Shown: positions 44,253 to 52,326, counted from the first letter of the stretch. The stretch is DNA of 64,000 nucleotides from Streptomyces globisporus (GCA_014649555.1 BMTG01000004.1:372001-436000); one strand, 5' to 3'. The notes: generated by a model from the sequence alone, not told the origin. Numbers and translations are program-made.

Positions 44253-44570
44253 GTGCCGTTCAGATGAGGTGAAGCAGGAAAGGTCGTTCTCCGGCTCCCC
44301 CTCACCGCCTGTACGAGACAGGCGGATCGGGCAACCGGCCGCAGCATGAACCCGCTGCGGACAGGTACGAGGTTGCGCTGTACTTCACGCGGAAGACCGC
44401 GTGGCCGCCTACTTGGCCGAGGAGAGGCGGCGTGATCCTCATTCACTTGTCAAAGATCAGCAGCTACGAGATGAGTGCGGTAACCCCTGAGCAGGGCTCC
44501 CGTCTCCACGGGACTCACCAAGCGCTGATGGCGCAGAGCTGGGTACAGCCACCAGAACCAATCTGACCAA

Positions 44571-44638
44571 CCTGGCTAGCCCGGTTCCGATGAGCACAAC
44601 GTAGCCATCCTGGCTAGCCACGTCAATACCTGACTAGG
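44571..44638. promoter_or_regulatory. Three-copy operator candidate for the KorSA-like regulator
   Basis: CCTGGCTAGC at 44571-44580, CCTGGCTAGC at 44609-44618 (within the palindrome TGGCTAGCCA) and CCTGACTAGG at 44629-44638. They lie 43-110 bp upstream of the GntR gene, where the divergent promoters should be. GntR regulators of AICEs (KorSA type) repress themselves and transfer genes. Confidence 0.7.
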
Positions 44639-44680
44639 TTGGCTGTCCCGATGTGGCTGTGAGGTCGTAGAGTTGAGGGC

Positions 44681-45547
44681 ATGACCTTCACCCCCGGACC
44701 ACTGGACCCGGACGACGACCGGCCGCCGTACGAGCAGGTGGCGAGCAGTCTGAGTGCCGCTATCAGGACCCGAAAGTTGGGCCCCGGCGACAAGATCCCG
44801 TCTCAGAAGGAACTGACGGAGGCGTACGGATTCGCCCGCGCAACGATTCAACGCGCTCTCCGCGAGCTCGAAGACGAGGGGCTGATCGTCTCTCGTAAGG
44901 GAAGCGGCGTGTACGTGCGCAACCGCACCGAACGGCCGGCAGGCCTTCGGCCCTATGTGGAGCAAGCCTTTGCCAGCCAGAACGTATCGATTGACTTTGC
45001 AGGCTTCTCTAGCGAGACGCTCCACGGGGCCCTTCAGGAGCCGATTGACAAGATCCGTGTAGGGCGTCTGACTCCGTCCACGATCAATATCCGCATCCTG
45101 GTGCCGGACATGTCAGTAGTGCAGGCCGCCCCTGTCCGGCGCGAGGACGGTAGCGACGACCCCCGGCTTCGGGCTCGCATGCACGACATGATGGTGGGCT
45201 TCACTCGGAGCATCGCCAACACGATGCACGAACTGAGCGTGCTCGGGTTGGTGAGCGAAGCAAAAGTCAGCGTGAGGGTCCACAGCGGCACGCAATTCTT
45301 CAAGCTGTACGTGATCAACCAGGACGACGCCTTCTTTGGGTACTACCCGATCCGGCCCAACAAGGTGGTCACACAAGGAGAAGTAATAGAGATCTATGAC
45401 TTCGTCGGGGCGGACGCCGCGTTGTTCCACTACTCGATGAACGAGGGGGAGTCGTCCAGCGGTGCTCAGCAAGTAGGCCAGGCACGCATGTGGTTCGACA
45501 GCGTATGGGAGACCATTGGGAGGGATTTTGACCCGGATGGAAAGTAG
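44681..45547 (+). CDS. GntR-family regulator, KorSA-like
   Basis: 288 residues. N-terminal GntR winged helix (~15-85): P-P-Y-E-Q-V-A-S-S-L, G-D-K-I-P-S-Q-K-E-L-T-E-A-Y-G-F-A-R-A-T-I-Q-R-A-L-R-E-L and G-S-G-V-Y-V-R. The C-terminal ~190 residues are not an obvious UTRA domain and contain M-H-D-M-M-V-G-F-T-R-S-I-A-N-T-M. By position and family it is the master repressor of the element's transfer functions. The operator candidates directly upstream suggest autoregulation. The HAD gene overlaps its 3' end. Confidence 0.85.
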   Translation: MTFTPGPLDPDDDRPPYEQVASSLSAAIRTRKLGPGDKIPSQKELTEAYGFARATIQRALRELEDEGLIVSRKGSGVYVRNRTERPAGLRPYVEQAFASQNVSIDFAGFSSETLHGALQEPIDKIRVGRLTPSTINIRILVPDMSVVQAAPVRREDGSDDPRLRARMHDMMVGFTRSIANTMHELSVLGLVSEAKVSVRVHSGTQFFKLYVINQDDAFFGYYPIRPNKVVTQGEVIEIYDFVGADAALFHYSMNEGESSSGAQQVGQARMWFDSVWETIGRDFDPDGK

Positions 45548-46226
45548 CGCCATCGCGGACGTGCTCGGAGCGACCAGAGCATTCCTGTTCGACTTCGACG
45601 GGCCGATCTGCGATGTGTTCGCGGGGCAGCCAGCTCCCGACGTCGCGCGTCACCTGGCTGCGACATTGTCGAAATACGATCGCTCTCTGAGGGAAAAGGC
45701 ATGCGGCACTGACGATCCGATGGAGGTTCTTCGTCTGGCTCCGCAGGCTGGGGAGACTGCTTTGCGGCGGGTCGAGGATGAGTTGATCGAAGCCGAGGTA
45801 AGTGCCGTCCTGTCGGCGGGACTGCCTGTCTCAGGTGCTGTGGCCGCGCTCGAAGCAGCACACGCTTCGGGCCGAAAGGTCGCCGTCGTCAGCAACAACT
45901 CGGCCATGTGCGTCCGGACCTTCTTGCTGCTCCATGAGCTTCAGCATTTGGTCGACACGGTTGTGGGGCGTACGCCGTATCAGCCGGAAGCGATGAAGCC
46001 AGCCCCTAACTCGTTGATGCGCGCGTCCGAAGAGTTGGCCGTGCCGCTCCAGGACTGCACGCTCATTGGTGATTCGGTGACGGACGTCGAGGCCGCGAAG
46101 GCGAGCGGTGGCCGCTCTATCGGGTTTGCCAACAAGCCGGGAAAGAGCATCGCGCTGCGCGATGCTGGGGCCGACGCAATCGTAACCTCTATGGTCACCC
46201 TGGCCACAGCCTTGCGATGCCCATAG
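45537..46226 (+). CDS. HAD-superfamily hydrolase
   Basis: 229 residues from the ATG at 45537, overlapping the GntR gene by 11 bp. GGGAGGG lies upstream, and a TTG three codons earlier is possible. HAD motifs: I F-D-F-D-G-P-I-C-D near residue 18, II V-V-S-N-N-S-A near 115, III K-P-A-P, and IV G-D-S-V-T-D-V-E-A-A. Phosphoglycolate-phosphatase-like fold. Coupling to the KorSA-like gene recalls pSAM2, where a Nudix hydrolase gene is linked to transfer control; a similar role is inference. Confidence 0.85.
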   Translation: MESSAIADVLGATRAFLFDFDGPICDVFAGQPAPDVARHLAATLSKYDRSLREKACGTDDPMEVLRLAPQAGETALRRVEDELIEAEVSAVLSAGLPVSGAVAALEAAHASGRKVAVVSNNSAMCVRTFLLLHELQHLVDTVVGRTPYQPEAMKPAPNSLMRASEELAVPLQDCTLIGDSVTDVEAAKASGGRSIGFANKPGKSIALRDAGADAIVTSMVTLATALRCP

Positions 46227-46319
46227 GTCGACAGTATGGGTGCCCCGCAACCCTGATGACCGGGAAGCCATGGGCGGGCGAAAAGGCCCTATCTTTTTTT
46301 CCATCTATTTAGGAGAGCA

Positions 46320-47678
46320 ATGGACAAGGAGCTCCAAGCCCTGATTTCGGGAACAGTCGGATTCTTCTGGCCGGTCTCGGCAGACGGAAAGTTCGACCAG
46401 GAGCCGGAGAGGGGATACATCAGTAGGGTCAAATCTAGGAGACTCGAAATTCGCACCCTAAATGAGGACCCTAACAGCAGTCTTATTTTCGCACACCAGA
46501 GGGAAAGGCCTCACGCCATTGTGAGCACCTTTCCGGAAGGCAGTGCGGTTATCTTGAATGTCACCCGGAACGGAGGAACTACAAGCATCGGAGGGCGTCG
46601 CGCTTCTGCCTTTGAGTATGAAGCCCGGACGCTGATCACGAGGTTTCCAGTCGAGGAGCTGGCCGGAAAGAGTGTAAACGTTCGGGTCAAGGAGTTGAGT
46701 GCTCACTTCCCCGGCATTTCACAGTGGGCTGGACTCAAGGTGTCTGAGGTCAAGCGCGAGCATAAGCCAAATGGTCGAGCAAGGGCAGCTACCGTTCATT
46801 TGAGGGCTCCGGAAGAGATCGTGGCAGATCTTGGTTCCCTGACCCTCGTAATTGGAGGGCATTGGGAAGTTGACGAAAATCAGGACAGATCTCTGGTCTA
46901 TGCCCCTGTGTCGATTGGAGTTAAAGCAAAACGTGCACGCGATGTGAGCGAGATGATTACAGTACTTAATCGAGTTCAAGACCTCGTTAACGTTGCCCAC
47001 GACTCATTCATGGCCGTGGACGGTGGCCGCGCTGTCTTGGGTGCGGAACGCAGTCCAGCACAGTACCCAAGATTTTGGAACAGTTCCCTAATGGAAGGAC
47101 CACTTAGTCACGATAGAGGAAAACGCAAGACGGGGTTCCCTCTATTCACGCTGGCTGATCTTAATGGCGCCACCGGAGTCAGTAGATGGGTTCGACTTTA
47201 CGACGAATACCCCAGTGCATTCACTGCGGTCGCTTCACCCTATCGGCTGGGCGGCATGTCGTGGCACAGCTACCTTCGGGACACTGCCGTGGGGATAGAG
47301 AGGCTAATTGCCGCTACCAAGAAAAAGGGTAGGCCAGCCTGGACTAATGAACGGCCACAGAGCTTCGCTCTAGCGAAAAGGGTCGGCTCCCCCTTTGCTG
47401 AGTTCGTAGGCGATGAACGTGCATGGGCAGGCCTATTTTGGGGTGCCTACAACGGTGGGAAGCACCAAGCAAGCTACGACCCTGATGCCCGCGATCTGGC
47501 AACGCTTGCCTTGTCGGGCAATCTACTTCTCACGGCCTACTTGCTTCAGCGTTGCGGAATGCCCAAGGATGCATTGCATCGCTTCTTCAATAGGAATGTG
47601 GGATATCAACTGCGTGACAGGGTGCGCAACCTGATTCAAAACCCCCCTCAAACCATTAAGCCTGTGACGTCGTACTAG
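46320..47678 (+). CDS. ApeA-like protein with C-terminal HEPN-like domain (candidate anti-phage)
   Basis: 452 residues from an ATG with AGGAG upstream. The beta-rich N-terminal ~300 residues (G-T-V-G-F-F-W-P-V, F-P-E-G-S-A-V-I-L-N-V-T) resemble ApeA N-terminal domain 1. The helical C-terminal ~140 residues look like a HEPN domain, ending A-Y-N378-G-G-K-H382-Q and L-L-L-T-A-Y-L-L-Q-R-C-G. The standard HEPN R-x4-6-H is not clear (nearest Arg is R367), so nuclease activity is uncertain. ApeA is a known single-gene phage defence protein of the HEPN class. Base composition is clearly lower in G+C than the backbone, suggesting separate acquisition. Confidence 0.65.
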   Translation: MDKELQALISGTVGFFWPVSADGKFDQEPERGYISRVKSRRLEIRTLNEDPNSSLIFAHQRERPHAIVSTFPEGSAVILNVTRNGGTTSIGGRRASAFEYEARTLITRFPVEELAGKSVNVRVKELSAHFPGISQWAGLKVSEVKREHKPNGRARAATVHLRAPEEIVADLGSLTLVIGGHWEVDENQDRSLVYAPVSIGVKAKRARDVSEMITVLNRVQDLVNVAHDSFMAVDGGRAVLGAERSPAQYPRFWNSSLMEGPLSHDRGKRKTGFPLFTLADLNGATGVSRWVRLYDEYPSAFTAVASPYRLGGMSWHSYLRDTAVGIERLIAATKKKGRPAWTNERPQSFALAKRVGSPFAEFVGDERAWAGLFWGAYNGGKHQASYDPDARDLATLALSGNLLLTAYLLQRCGMPKDALHRFFNRNVGYQLRDRVRNLIQNPPQTIKPVTSY

Positions 47679-47894
47679 CCGCCTAAGTGCCCTCGTAAAA
47701 ATTTCCGGCCAATTCGTCGTTCAGCCGATGGCACCTCTGGCCGACTCGGGGCCGACGCTGCCCACCATGGCCGTTCCAGTACACGGCGCGAGTGCGGACC
47801 CGGGCCCTACCTACACATCAGACGTCGGCCCACCGAACCCTTGCAAACGGCCTGCGCGAGTCACCTGGCTGTAGTTTCGGACGTCTCCTCTCGA

Positions 47895-48740
47895 TTAAAT
47901 GACTTCGTTCTGGCCCTGCTGAGGTTGGTCAAGCTGCTGCTCACGCATACGCTGTTCACTGCGTATCCCCTCAACCGTAGTGGCAAACGATTCGAGATTC
48001 GCCTTGTCGTCAGCCTGATCATATGGTGAAATCCCCAGTTCGATCGCTGTTATATGCTGCTCCATGCTGTCGGCGGTTTGCTGAAGGTTGAAAGCTCGTT
48101 CACGTGGTTTAAAATAGCCGGCCGCAGCAGTAATCACCGTAACCGTGAACCCCAGAGCAATGAGAACCCCCTTTGCAGGTTGAGGAGGGTCGAACCAAGC
48201 GGTGACCGCAGAAATTGCGGCAGAGCTAACGAAGAGCACCCACTGCAAGAAGAGATGTACGCGTCGATAGTAGCGGGATTCATTGCGAAGCCGGGCTACC
48301 TCACCTGGCATGCGTTCCTTATATGAAGCCTGTCGGTCCAGAGCGGGGGGTGTAAGTTTTCTAGCTTCCAGGATTCGACGTTCCTCAGCCAGTTCAAGGT
48401 CGAGCTTAAGTTTCCTTACGGGAGTTCTAGAGTCCTTCCATGGACTATCTTCAACGAACTCCGCTGCAAATTGGGCAACGGTGGCAACTCCCAGAAAGAA
48501 GAGGAATCCCGTGAGCGCGTTATCGATCGCATTCGGTATAGCGGATTCCAGCCAAAATGAAACCTTGAGACCCGTCCATCCAAGGATTAGGAGAACCAAA
48601 GAAATTGGGGTGCCGTAGAGTCCGAAAACTTGCAGCCGACGGTTCTTAATTCGCTGCTTCAGGTCGGCAATATCGCGGCGATACCTAATTAACGCATCGG
48701 TGGTCGCCCTACTGCTAGGTGTTGTCGCCGGTTGTGGCAT
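47895..48740 (-). CDS. DUF4231/SLATT-like membrane protein (candidate effector)
   Basis: 281 residues. Four hydrophobic segments in two pairs (~38-60 and ~75-92, then ~165-183 and ~190-208). A charged helical middle (L-D-L-E-L-A-E-E-R-R-I-L-E-A-R-K) and a Gln-rich helical C-terminus complete it. The second pair with R-Y-Y-R-R-V-H before it and F-N-L-Q-Q-T-A-D-S-M-E-Q-H after it resembles SLATT/DUF4231 two-TM effectors, known from conflict systems with SMODS or SLOG partners. No such partner is adjacent. Lower G+C than the element backbone. Confidence 0.6.
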   Translation of the reverse strand: MPQPATTPSSRATTDALIRYRRDIADLKQRIKNRRLQVFGLYGTPISLVLLILGWTGLKVSFWLESAIPNAIDNALTGFLFFLGVATVAQFAAEFVEDSPWKDSRTPVRKLKLDLELAEERRILEARKLTPPALDRQASYKERMPGEVARLRNESRYYRRVHLFLQWVLFVSSAAISAVTAWFDPPQPAKGVLIALGFTVTVITAAAGYFKPRERAFNLQQTADSMEQHITAIELGISPYDQADDKANLESFATTVEGIRSEQRMREQQLDQPQQGQNEVI

Positions 48741-49387
48741 TAGTGTGTTGTCCCTTCAGGGCTGCGATTGAGAGGCACCGGGGGCCGAAGACGCCATCCA
48801 CCCCGTGCCACGCGGCAGACCGTCAGCACCCTTACCACGGTGACCAGTTGACCCTACCCAGCAGCGACGTAGGGGCGATCCTCTTTCACGCTCTCAACTG
48901 GTCTGCGGCCTTGAAGGCGAATCACTTGACGTCGAGGGCCGTCGTGGGGTCGTCTGAGAACAACCAGAAACGATCAGTACCGACAACCGACGCCAGCTGC
49001 CGAGCAGGTCATCGAGCTGGTCCTGCCGAAACCGCCGGGTCAACGGGGCCGCACGTAACTTCCTCTCCAGCTTCTTTGAGAGCCGCGTGTAGCTACCTCA
49101 GCACCATAGACGGATCCCCGACGTACGTTCTGTCTAGGCTTCGTCCGTCTCATTCGCTGCCGCTTGTTGGGGGGGCCGGCAAGTTCGACCCCTACTGCCG
49201 CACCAGTGTGCGTACGGCGAACGTCGGTGAGTAAAGGCCTGTCGTGGGCCATACGCGGGCCAAGTGGGCACCCCGTAATGGCGCCTCGGGCGTAGGCCCA
49301 GGTCAACGCTCTACAGGTTGGCTAGGCCGACCGGTCTTGAAAGCCGTTCCTGATCGCTGTCATAGACAAAGGTCTACGCTGCGGTGC
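48741..49387. other. Gene-poor stretch in the cargo arm
   Basis: 647 bp between divergent genes. Open frames here (for example 48719-49234 on +) have no recognisable domain and poor codon bias. It may hold promoters or decayed DNA; I see no RNA gene or repeat. Confidence 0.5.
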
Positions 49388-50065
49388 GTGGATGATCAGA
49401 CGTACGACGATGCCTACCGCGGTTGGCGAGCATCGCTGACGACCCTGCTGGCTGATCCTGCACTGCTTGCGCGGTGGCAGGAGCGCCGCTTCCAGTTCGC
49501 TCACCGTGTCGGAGCCCTCCTGACCCAAGCGCACGAAGACAGCCCTGCCGTCACAGGGCCCGTCCTCTACGGGGTGTTCGCCGCCGGTGCAGGCCTTTGC
49601 TACGTAGGACAGACCCAGGAGGCCGAACGCCGTCTGCGGGACCTGCCAGTGGGCGAGAGCCACCACCTGGCCAACACGGTGCCACCCGAACTCTGGGAGA
49701 GGGTGGTGGTAATCCGCTGGCCACTGCTGCTTCCCGAAGCACCCGCAAACGAACACTCGCTGGCCGAGGAAATGGGCCCAACTGTCTGCGGCCTCGCACT
49801 GGAACACACCCTACAGGTGGCAACCGCCCCGCCAATTAACAGCCGCCGGCGACGTACATCCGGCGACTGGCAACCGCGGAACCTCGCACAGAGTCGCTCT
49901 CGTGGTGCAATCCACGCGCAATCCGTGCCGGGTCTGACCCAACTGACTCTTGCTGCTTGGTCAGCCCTCTCAGAGGCGGCGATACCGCAGCACTCAGCGG
50001 TCGTCGACACCGGGACCGGCCGAGCGGTGTCCCCGACAGCACTGCATCGGCCACCTGGTGCATGA
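49388..50065 (+). CDS. GIY-YIG-like nuclease domain protein
   Basis: 225 residues from the GTG at 49388. The N-terminal ~60 residues are helical. The middle (~65-130) has V-L-Y-G-V-F-A-A-G-A-G-L-C-Y-V-G-Q-T-Q-E-A-E-R-R-L-R-D, a GIY-YIG pattern (G-V-F in place of G-I-Y, then Y-V-G) with the conserved Arg. Then W-E-R-V-V-V-I-R-W-P and E-H-S-L-A-E, which could give the catalytic Glu. The C-terminus is basic (R-R-R-R-T) and low in complexity. It lies in the cargo arm between two candidate defence genes. Activity and target are unknown. Confidence 0.62.
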   Translation: MDDQTYDDAYRGWRASLTTLLADPALLARWQERRFQFAHRVGALLTQAHEDSPAVTGPVLYGVFAAGAGLCYVGQTQEAERRLRDLPVGESHHLANTVPPELWERVVVIRWPLLLPEAPANEHSLAEEMGPTVCGLALEHTLQVATAPPINSRRRRTSGDWQPRNLAQSRSRGAIHAQSVPGLTQLTLAAWSALSEAAIPQHSAVVDTGTGRAVSPTALHRPPGA

Positions 50066-50349
50066 GGAGTGGGCGGCACGAAGTCGAGCGGATGCCCCCA
50101 CACGTGCCGCTAGAGAGGCCGCTGACGGAGAACCCGCAGACTACGGGCCCTAGATTGGAGCCCGCTGGAAAACTGCTGGCAGATACAGGCCACCGCACTC
50201 TCTGCCGCCTGATTGAGGGCTGTGGGCAGGCGTTACAAGTTCCTCTACCTCATCAAGAGCCCGCACACGGCGCGGGCTGCCTCCTCCCTGTGCCCCGGCT
50301 TGCCGCGCCCAGCGGCGCGCTCGTGGCTGGGCGCGAAGGAACAACTTCG

Positions 50350-51600
50350 TTACGGCAATACCCGGGGCACCCTTTCAATGATTTCCTCAAGTCGCTTAGA
50401 GGCGCTGGCGAGGTGGCCTGGGGACGGCATGTTTCGCCCGTGCACTACGTTGTTACGCAGCCCTCGCAGCAAATCGATATCATGACGCGTTTCCGCGTCC
50501 AGTGACGGTAGACGGTCGAGCACCCGGGAAATCGGCAGAACGATTCGACGGCTCTCTTCTTTTGGTAGGAGATTCCGCAAAAGTCCCTCCAGCTCTACCC
50601 ATCGCGTAAGGAAACGGCCGATTTCCTGATGCATTCGTGAGCTCAGAGAGTGGGGATCAAGCGCGTCTGCTTCTGCGCCATCAATCCGAACCAGATTGAA
50701 GCGCTCATACCGCGAAGGATCCTCGGCAAGGAGAGCATCGATAACCTGCTCCGACAGCGGACGTCTCTCGACATTATCGTGAAGTGATTCCAGATACGGA
50801 TCCAGTTCGGCAGGCGCCTCCTTTTTTAGCTCTCTCAAGAAGTTGAAAAGGAGGTCGACTCGACCTAGGCCCGAGTCTCCGACCGGTTCATTCAGGATCC
50901 TCTCCGCTTGGTTCAATAGATATGCGGCGAGTTCGTAGTGATTGCGGAATCGGCCGCTTCGGGCCACTCGATTTTCGCTCGCCTCTTGCAGCATCCTGAG
51001 TGACATCTCGCCAGCGATAACCAGTCCATTGAGCTGATCCAAGATCTTCTTTTCCGCATCGGACAAGTCGCCGGATAGCGGCTTGTAAGCGAGATCGTGT
51101 TCCACTTCCGACCATGCATGCATAAGCACCGAGGCGACCTGCACCTCGACACGCGCCTTGGCGTATCGCGCATCCGGGCCGATTAGCTCACGTTCCTTGA
51201 GTCTAACTCGATAGTGAGTTGCGGAATATCCGGAAAACTCCTTTTCGGTAGACCTCCTGTTCGACTCGGGGAAACTCTTTTTCTCCGCGATGTCAAATAG
51301 GCGATTTACAGCCTTTTCGACTTGGTCTTGCTCTGCTGGAAAATAGAGTGCAATGCGGACGCCTGCCAGGTCGACGATATCTTCGTAGATATCCTCTACC
51401 GTCTTGTATTTCTTTTTTGGTGCACGCTTACGGCACTTCTCTTCTAGGCGCGTGATGTCCTTCGCTCGGTAAGTGACGATGCAGCGGACGCCTGATTCAT
51501 TGAGATCCCTCTCTAGGGCTTGGGTGACTAGTTGTGCTGCCTTGCCGTAAAAGTCGTACTCCTTCGAGTAGCGTGCAATGAATTGATCAACGATTTCCAT
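50350..51600 (-). CDS. RelA/SpoT alarmone-synthetase domain fused to a C-terminal HEPN-like domain
   Basis: 416 residues from the ATG at 51600, with GAGGGAG upstream. Residues ~30-175 are a complete RelA/SpoT synthetase: R45-x-K47 with R51-L-E-E-K, D77-L-A-G-V-R-I, G124-Y-S-A-T-H129 and E152-V-Q154 followed by H161-A-W-S-E165-V-E-H168. No HD hydrolase, TGS or ACT domain is present, so it is not a housekeeping Rel. Residues ~180-290 are helical. The C-terminal ~90 residues end with R382-N-N-V-V-H387-G, the canonical HEPN RNase motif R-x4-H. It may be a stress or anti-phage effector like toxic small alarmone synthetases. Low G+C cargo gene. Confidence 0.82.
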   Translation of the reverse strand: MEIVDQFIARYSKEYDFYGKAAQLVTQALERDLNESGVRCIVTYRAKDITRLEEKCRKRAPKKKYKTVEDIYEDIVDLAGVRIALYFPAEQDQVEKAVNRLFDIAEKKSFPESNRRSTEKEFSGYSATHYRVRLKERELIGPDARYAKARVEVQVASVLMHAWSEVEHDLAYKPLSGDLSDAEKKILDQLNGLVIAGEMSLRMLQEASENRVARSGRFRNHYELAAYLLNQAERILNEPVGDSGLGRVDLLFNFLRELKKEAPAELDPYLESLHDNVERRPLSEQVIDALLAEDPSRYERFNLVRIDGAEADALDPHSLSSRMHQEIGRFLTRWVELEGLLRNLLPKEESRRIVLPISRVLDRLPSLDAETRHDIDLLRGLRNNVVHGRNMPSPGHLASASKRLEEIIERVPRVLP

Positions 51601-52281
51601 GGCTCCCTCAAGGTGCAGTGCTGGGCGCTCCGGCCCTGTGTCCACGTGTATGCGTAGGATGCCGCAAAGCGGTGCTTGCGTGGGGGGGAATCGTCCACAA
51701 GTGCTTCAGCCCGGCTACTTCGCCAGTTCCAGGCGGAGTCCACACCCAGCGGCTTCGAGGTGAAGAGGCCGCCCAGTAGGGGGTTCGGGGCAGCGCAGTC
51801 CGGCTGTGGGCCATCCACGTGCCCGGCGAAGCAGACGAGCACCGCTGACGACGCAGCTGGCTGACGTTCGTCGTCCTGTTCTTTGTTCAGTTCGCTGGTG
51901 CCCGCGCAGGTTCATCGTCGTACGCCGGACCCTGGCTGAGCTGCCGAACGACCGCACATGGACGCTCCTGAACAGCCACTCGCACAGTTGGGAAGCGTGT
52001 TGGGTGCGTAGGCGAAAGGCAGTCAGCCGACCATCAGTCATGTGCGAGCCAGGCCATACCCCCTGGGGGTGTGCTCCGGACGTAAGCGCGGGTAGCACTC
52101 AAGGATATCGGCGTGGCATAGCCGCCGTCCTTATGATCACCATGGCTGAGGACCTGGGCCGTCCCTGGGCCGTCAGGAGTCAACCAACAGCGTCCAGCGA
52201 TGACCAATGCCCACCACTCCCTCGCAGGTCATGGGCATCGCCTGGGCGAGAGGCCGAGGTGACGATGAGGCAGCATCAGTT
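51601..52281. other. Gene-poor right end of the element
   Basis: 681 bp between the RelA-HEPN gene and attR. It contains the promoter of that gene and a 23-bp candidate arm-type integrase site (52152-52174). Open frames (such as 51806-52294 on +) have no recognisable domain. Confidence 0.55.
52152..52174 (+). promoter_or_regulatory. Candidate arm-type integrase site, attR side
   Basis: ACCTGGGCCGTC, 3 bp, GGGCCGTC: 21 of 23 positions match 32014-32036 in the same orientation. It lies 107 bp inside the right att core. Likely bound by the N-terminal domain of the integrase. Confidence 0.55.
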
Positions 52282-52296
52282 CTTCGACATCTAGGA
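52282..52296. mobile_element. attR: 15-bp att core
   Basis: CTTCGACATCTAGGA, identical to the glnA 3' end at 31970-31984. To its right the sequence is chromosomal and begins with what looks like the native glnA terminator. Confidence 0.88.
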
Positions 52297-52326
52297 AGAC
52301 CTTTCGGGCCTCCGCGCTCCGAAATA

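Larger units (their letters stand above)
44186..44680. other. Divergent control region of the element
   Basis: 495 bp between the leftward transfer operon and the GntR regulator gene. It holds a 12-bp-stem hairpin in the leader of the leftward operon (44223-44252) and three copies of a CCTG(G/A)CTAG operator-like motif near the GntR start. A 69-codon minus-strand frame (44237-44446) lacks support. Confidence 0.6.
31970..52296. mobile_element. Actinomycete integrative and conjugative element (AICE), primase-polymerase type, in glnA
   Basis: Bounded by a 15-bp direct repeat (31970-31984 and 52282-52296). Contents in order: int, xis, helicase-type ATPase, primase-polymerase, small spread-type proteins, FtsK-like translocase, C5 methyltransferase, GGDEF protein, DUF2637, KorSA-like GntR, HAD hydrolase, and a low-GC cargo arm. 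This is the AICE module set, which replicates by its own Rep proteins and moves double-stranded DNA between mycelia using one FtsK-type Tra protein. No relaxase or type IV secretion genes are present, as expected for AICEs. Known AICEs mostly use tRNA genes; here the site is the 3' end of a protein gene. Confidence 0.9.

Noticed and set aside
44237-44446. 69-codon minus-strand frame in the element control region
   Set aside because: Arg/Pro-rich, spans a hairpin, no family and no clear ribosome site; could at most be a leader peptide.
48719-49234. 171-codon + frame in the cargo arm
   Set aside because: Overlaps the start of the membrane-protein gene, no domain, no Shine-Dalgarno, weak codon bias.
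51806-52294. 162-codon frame ending F-F-D-I at attR, possible glnA fragment
   Set aside because: Only the 15-bp core matches glnA; the rest has no similarity to glutamine synthetase and poor codon bias.
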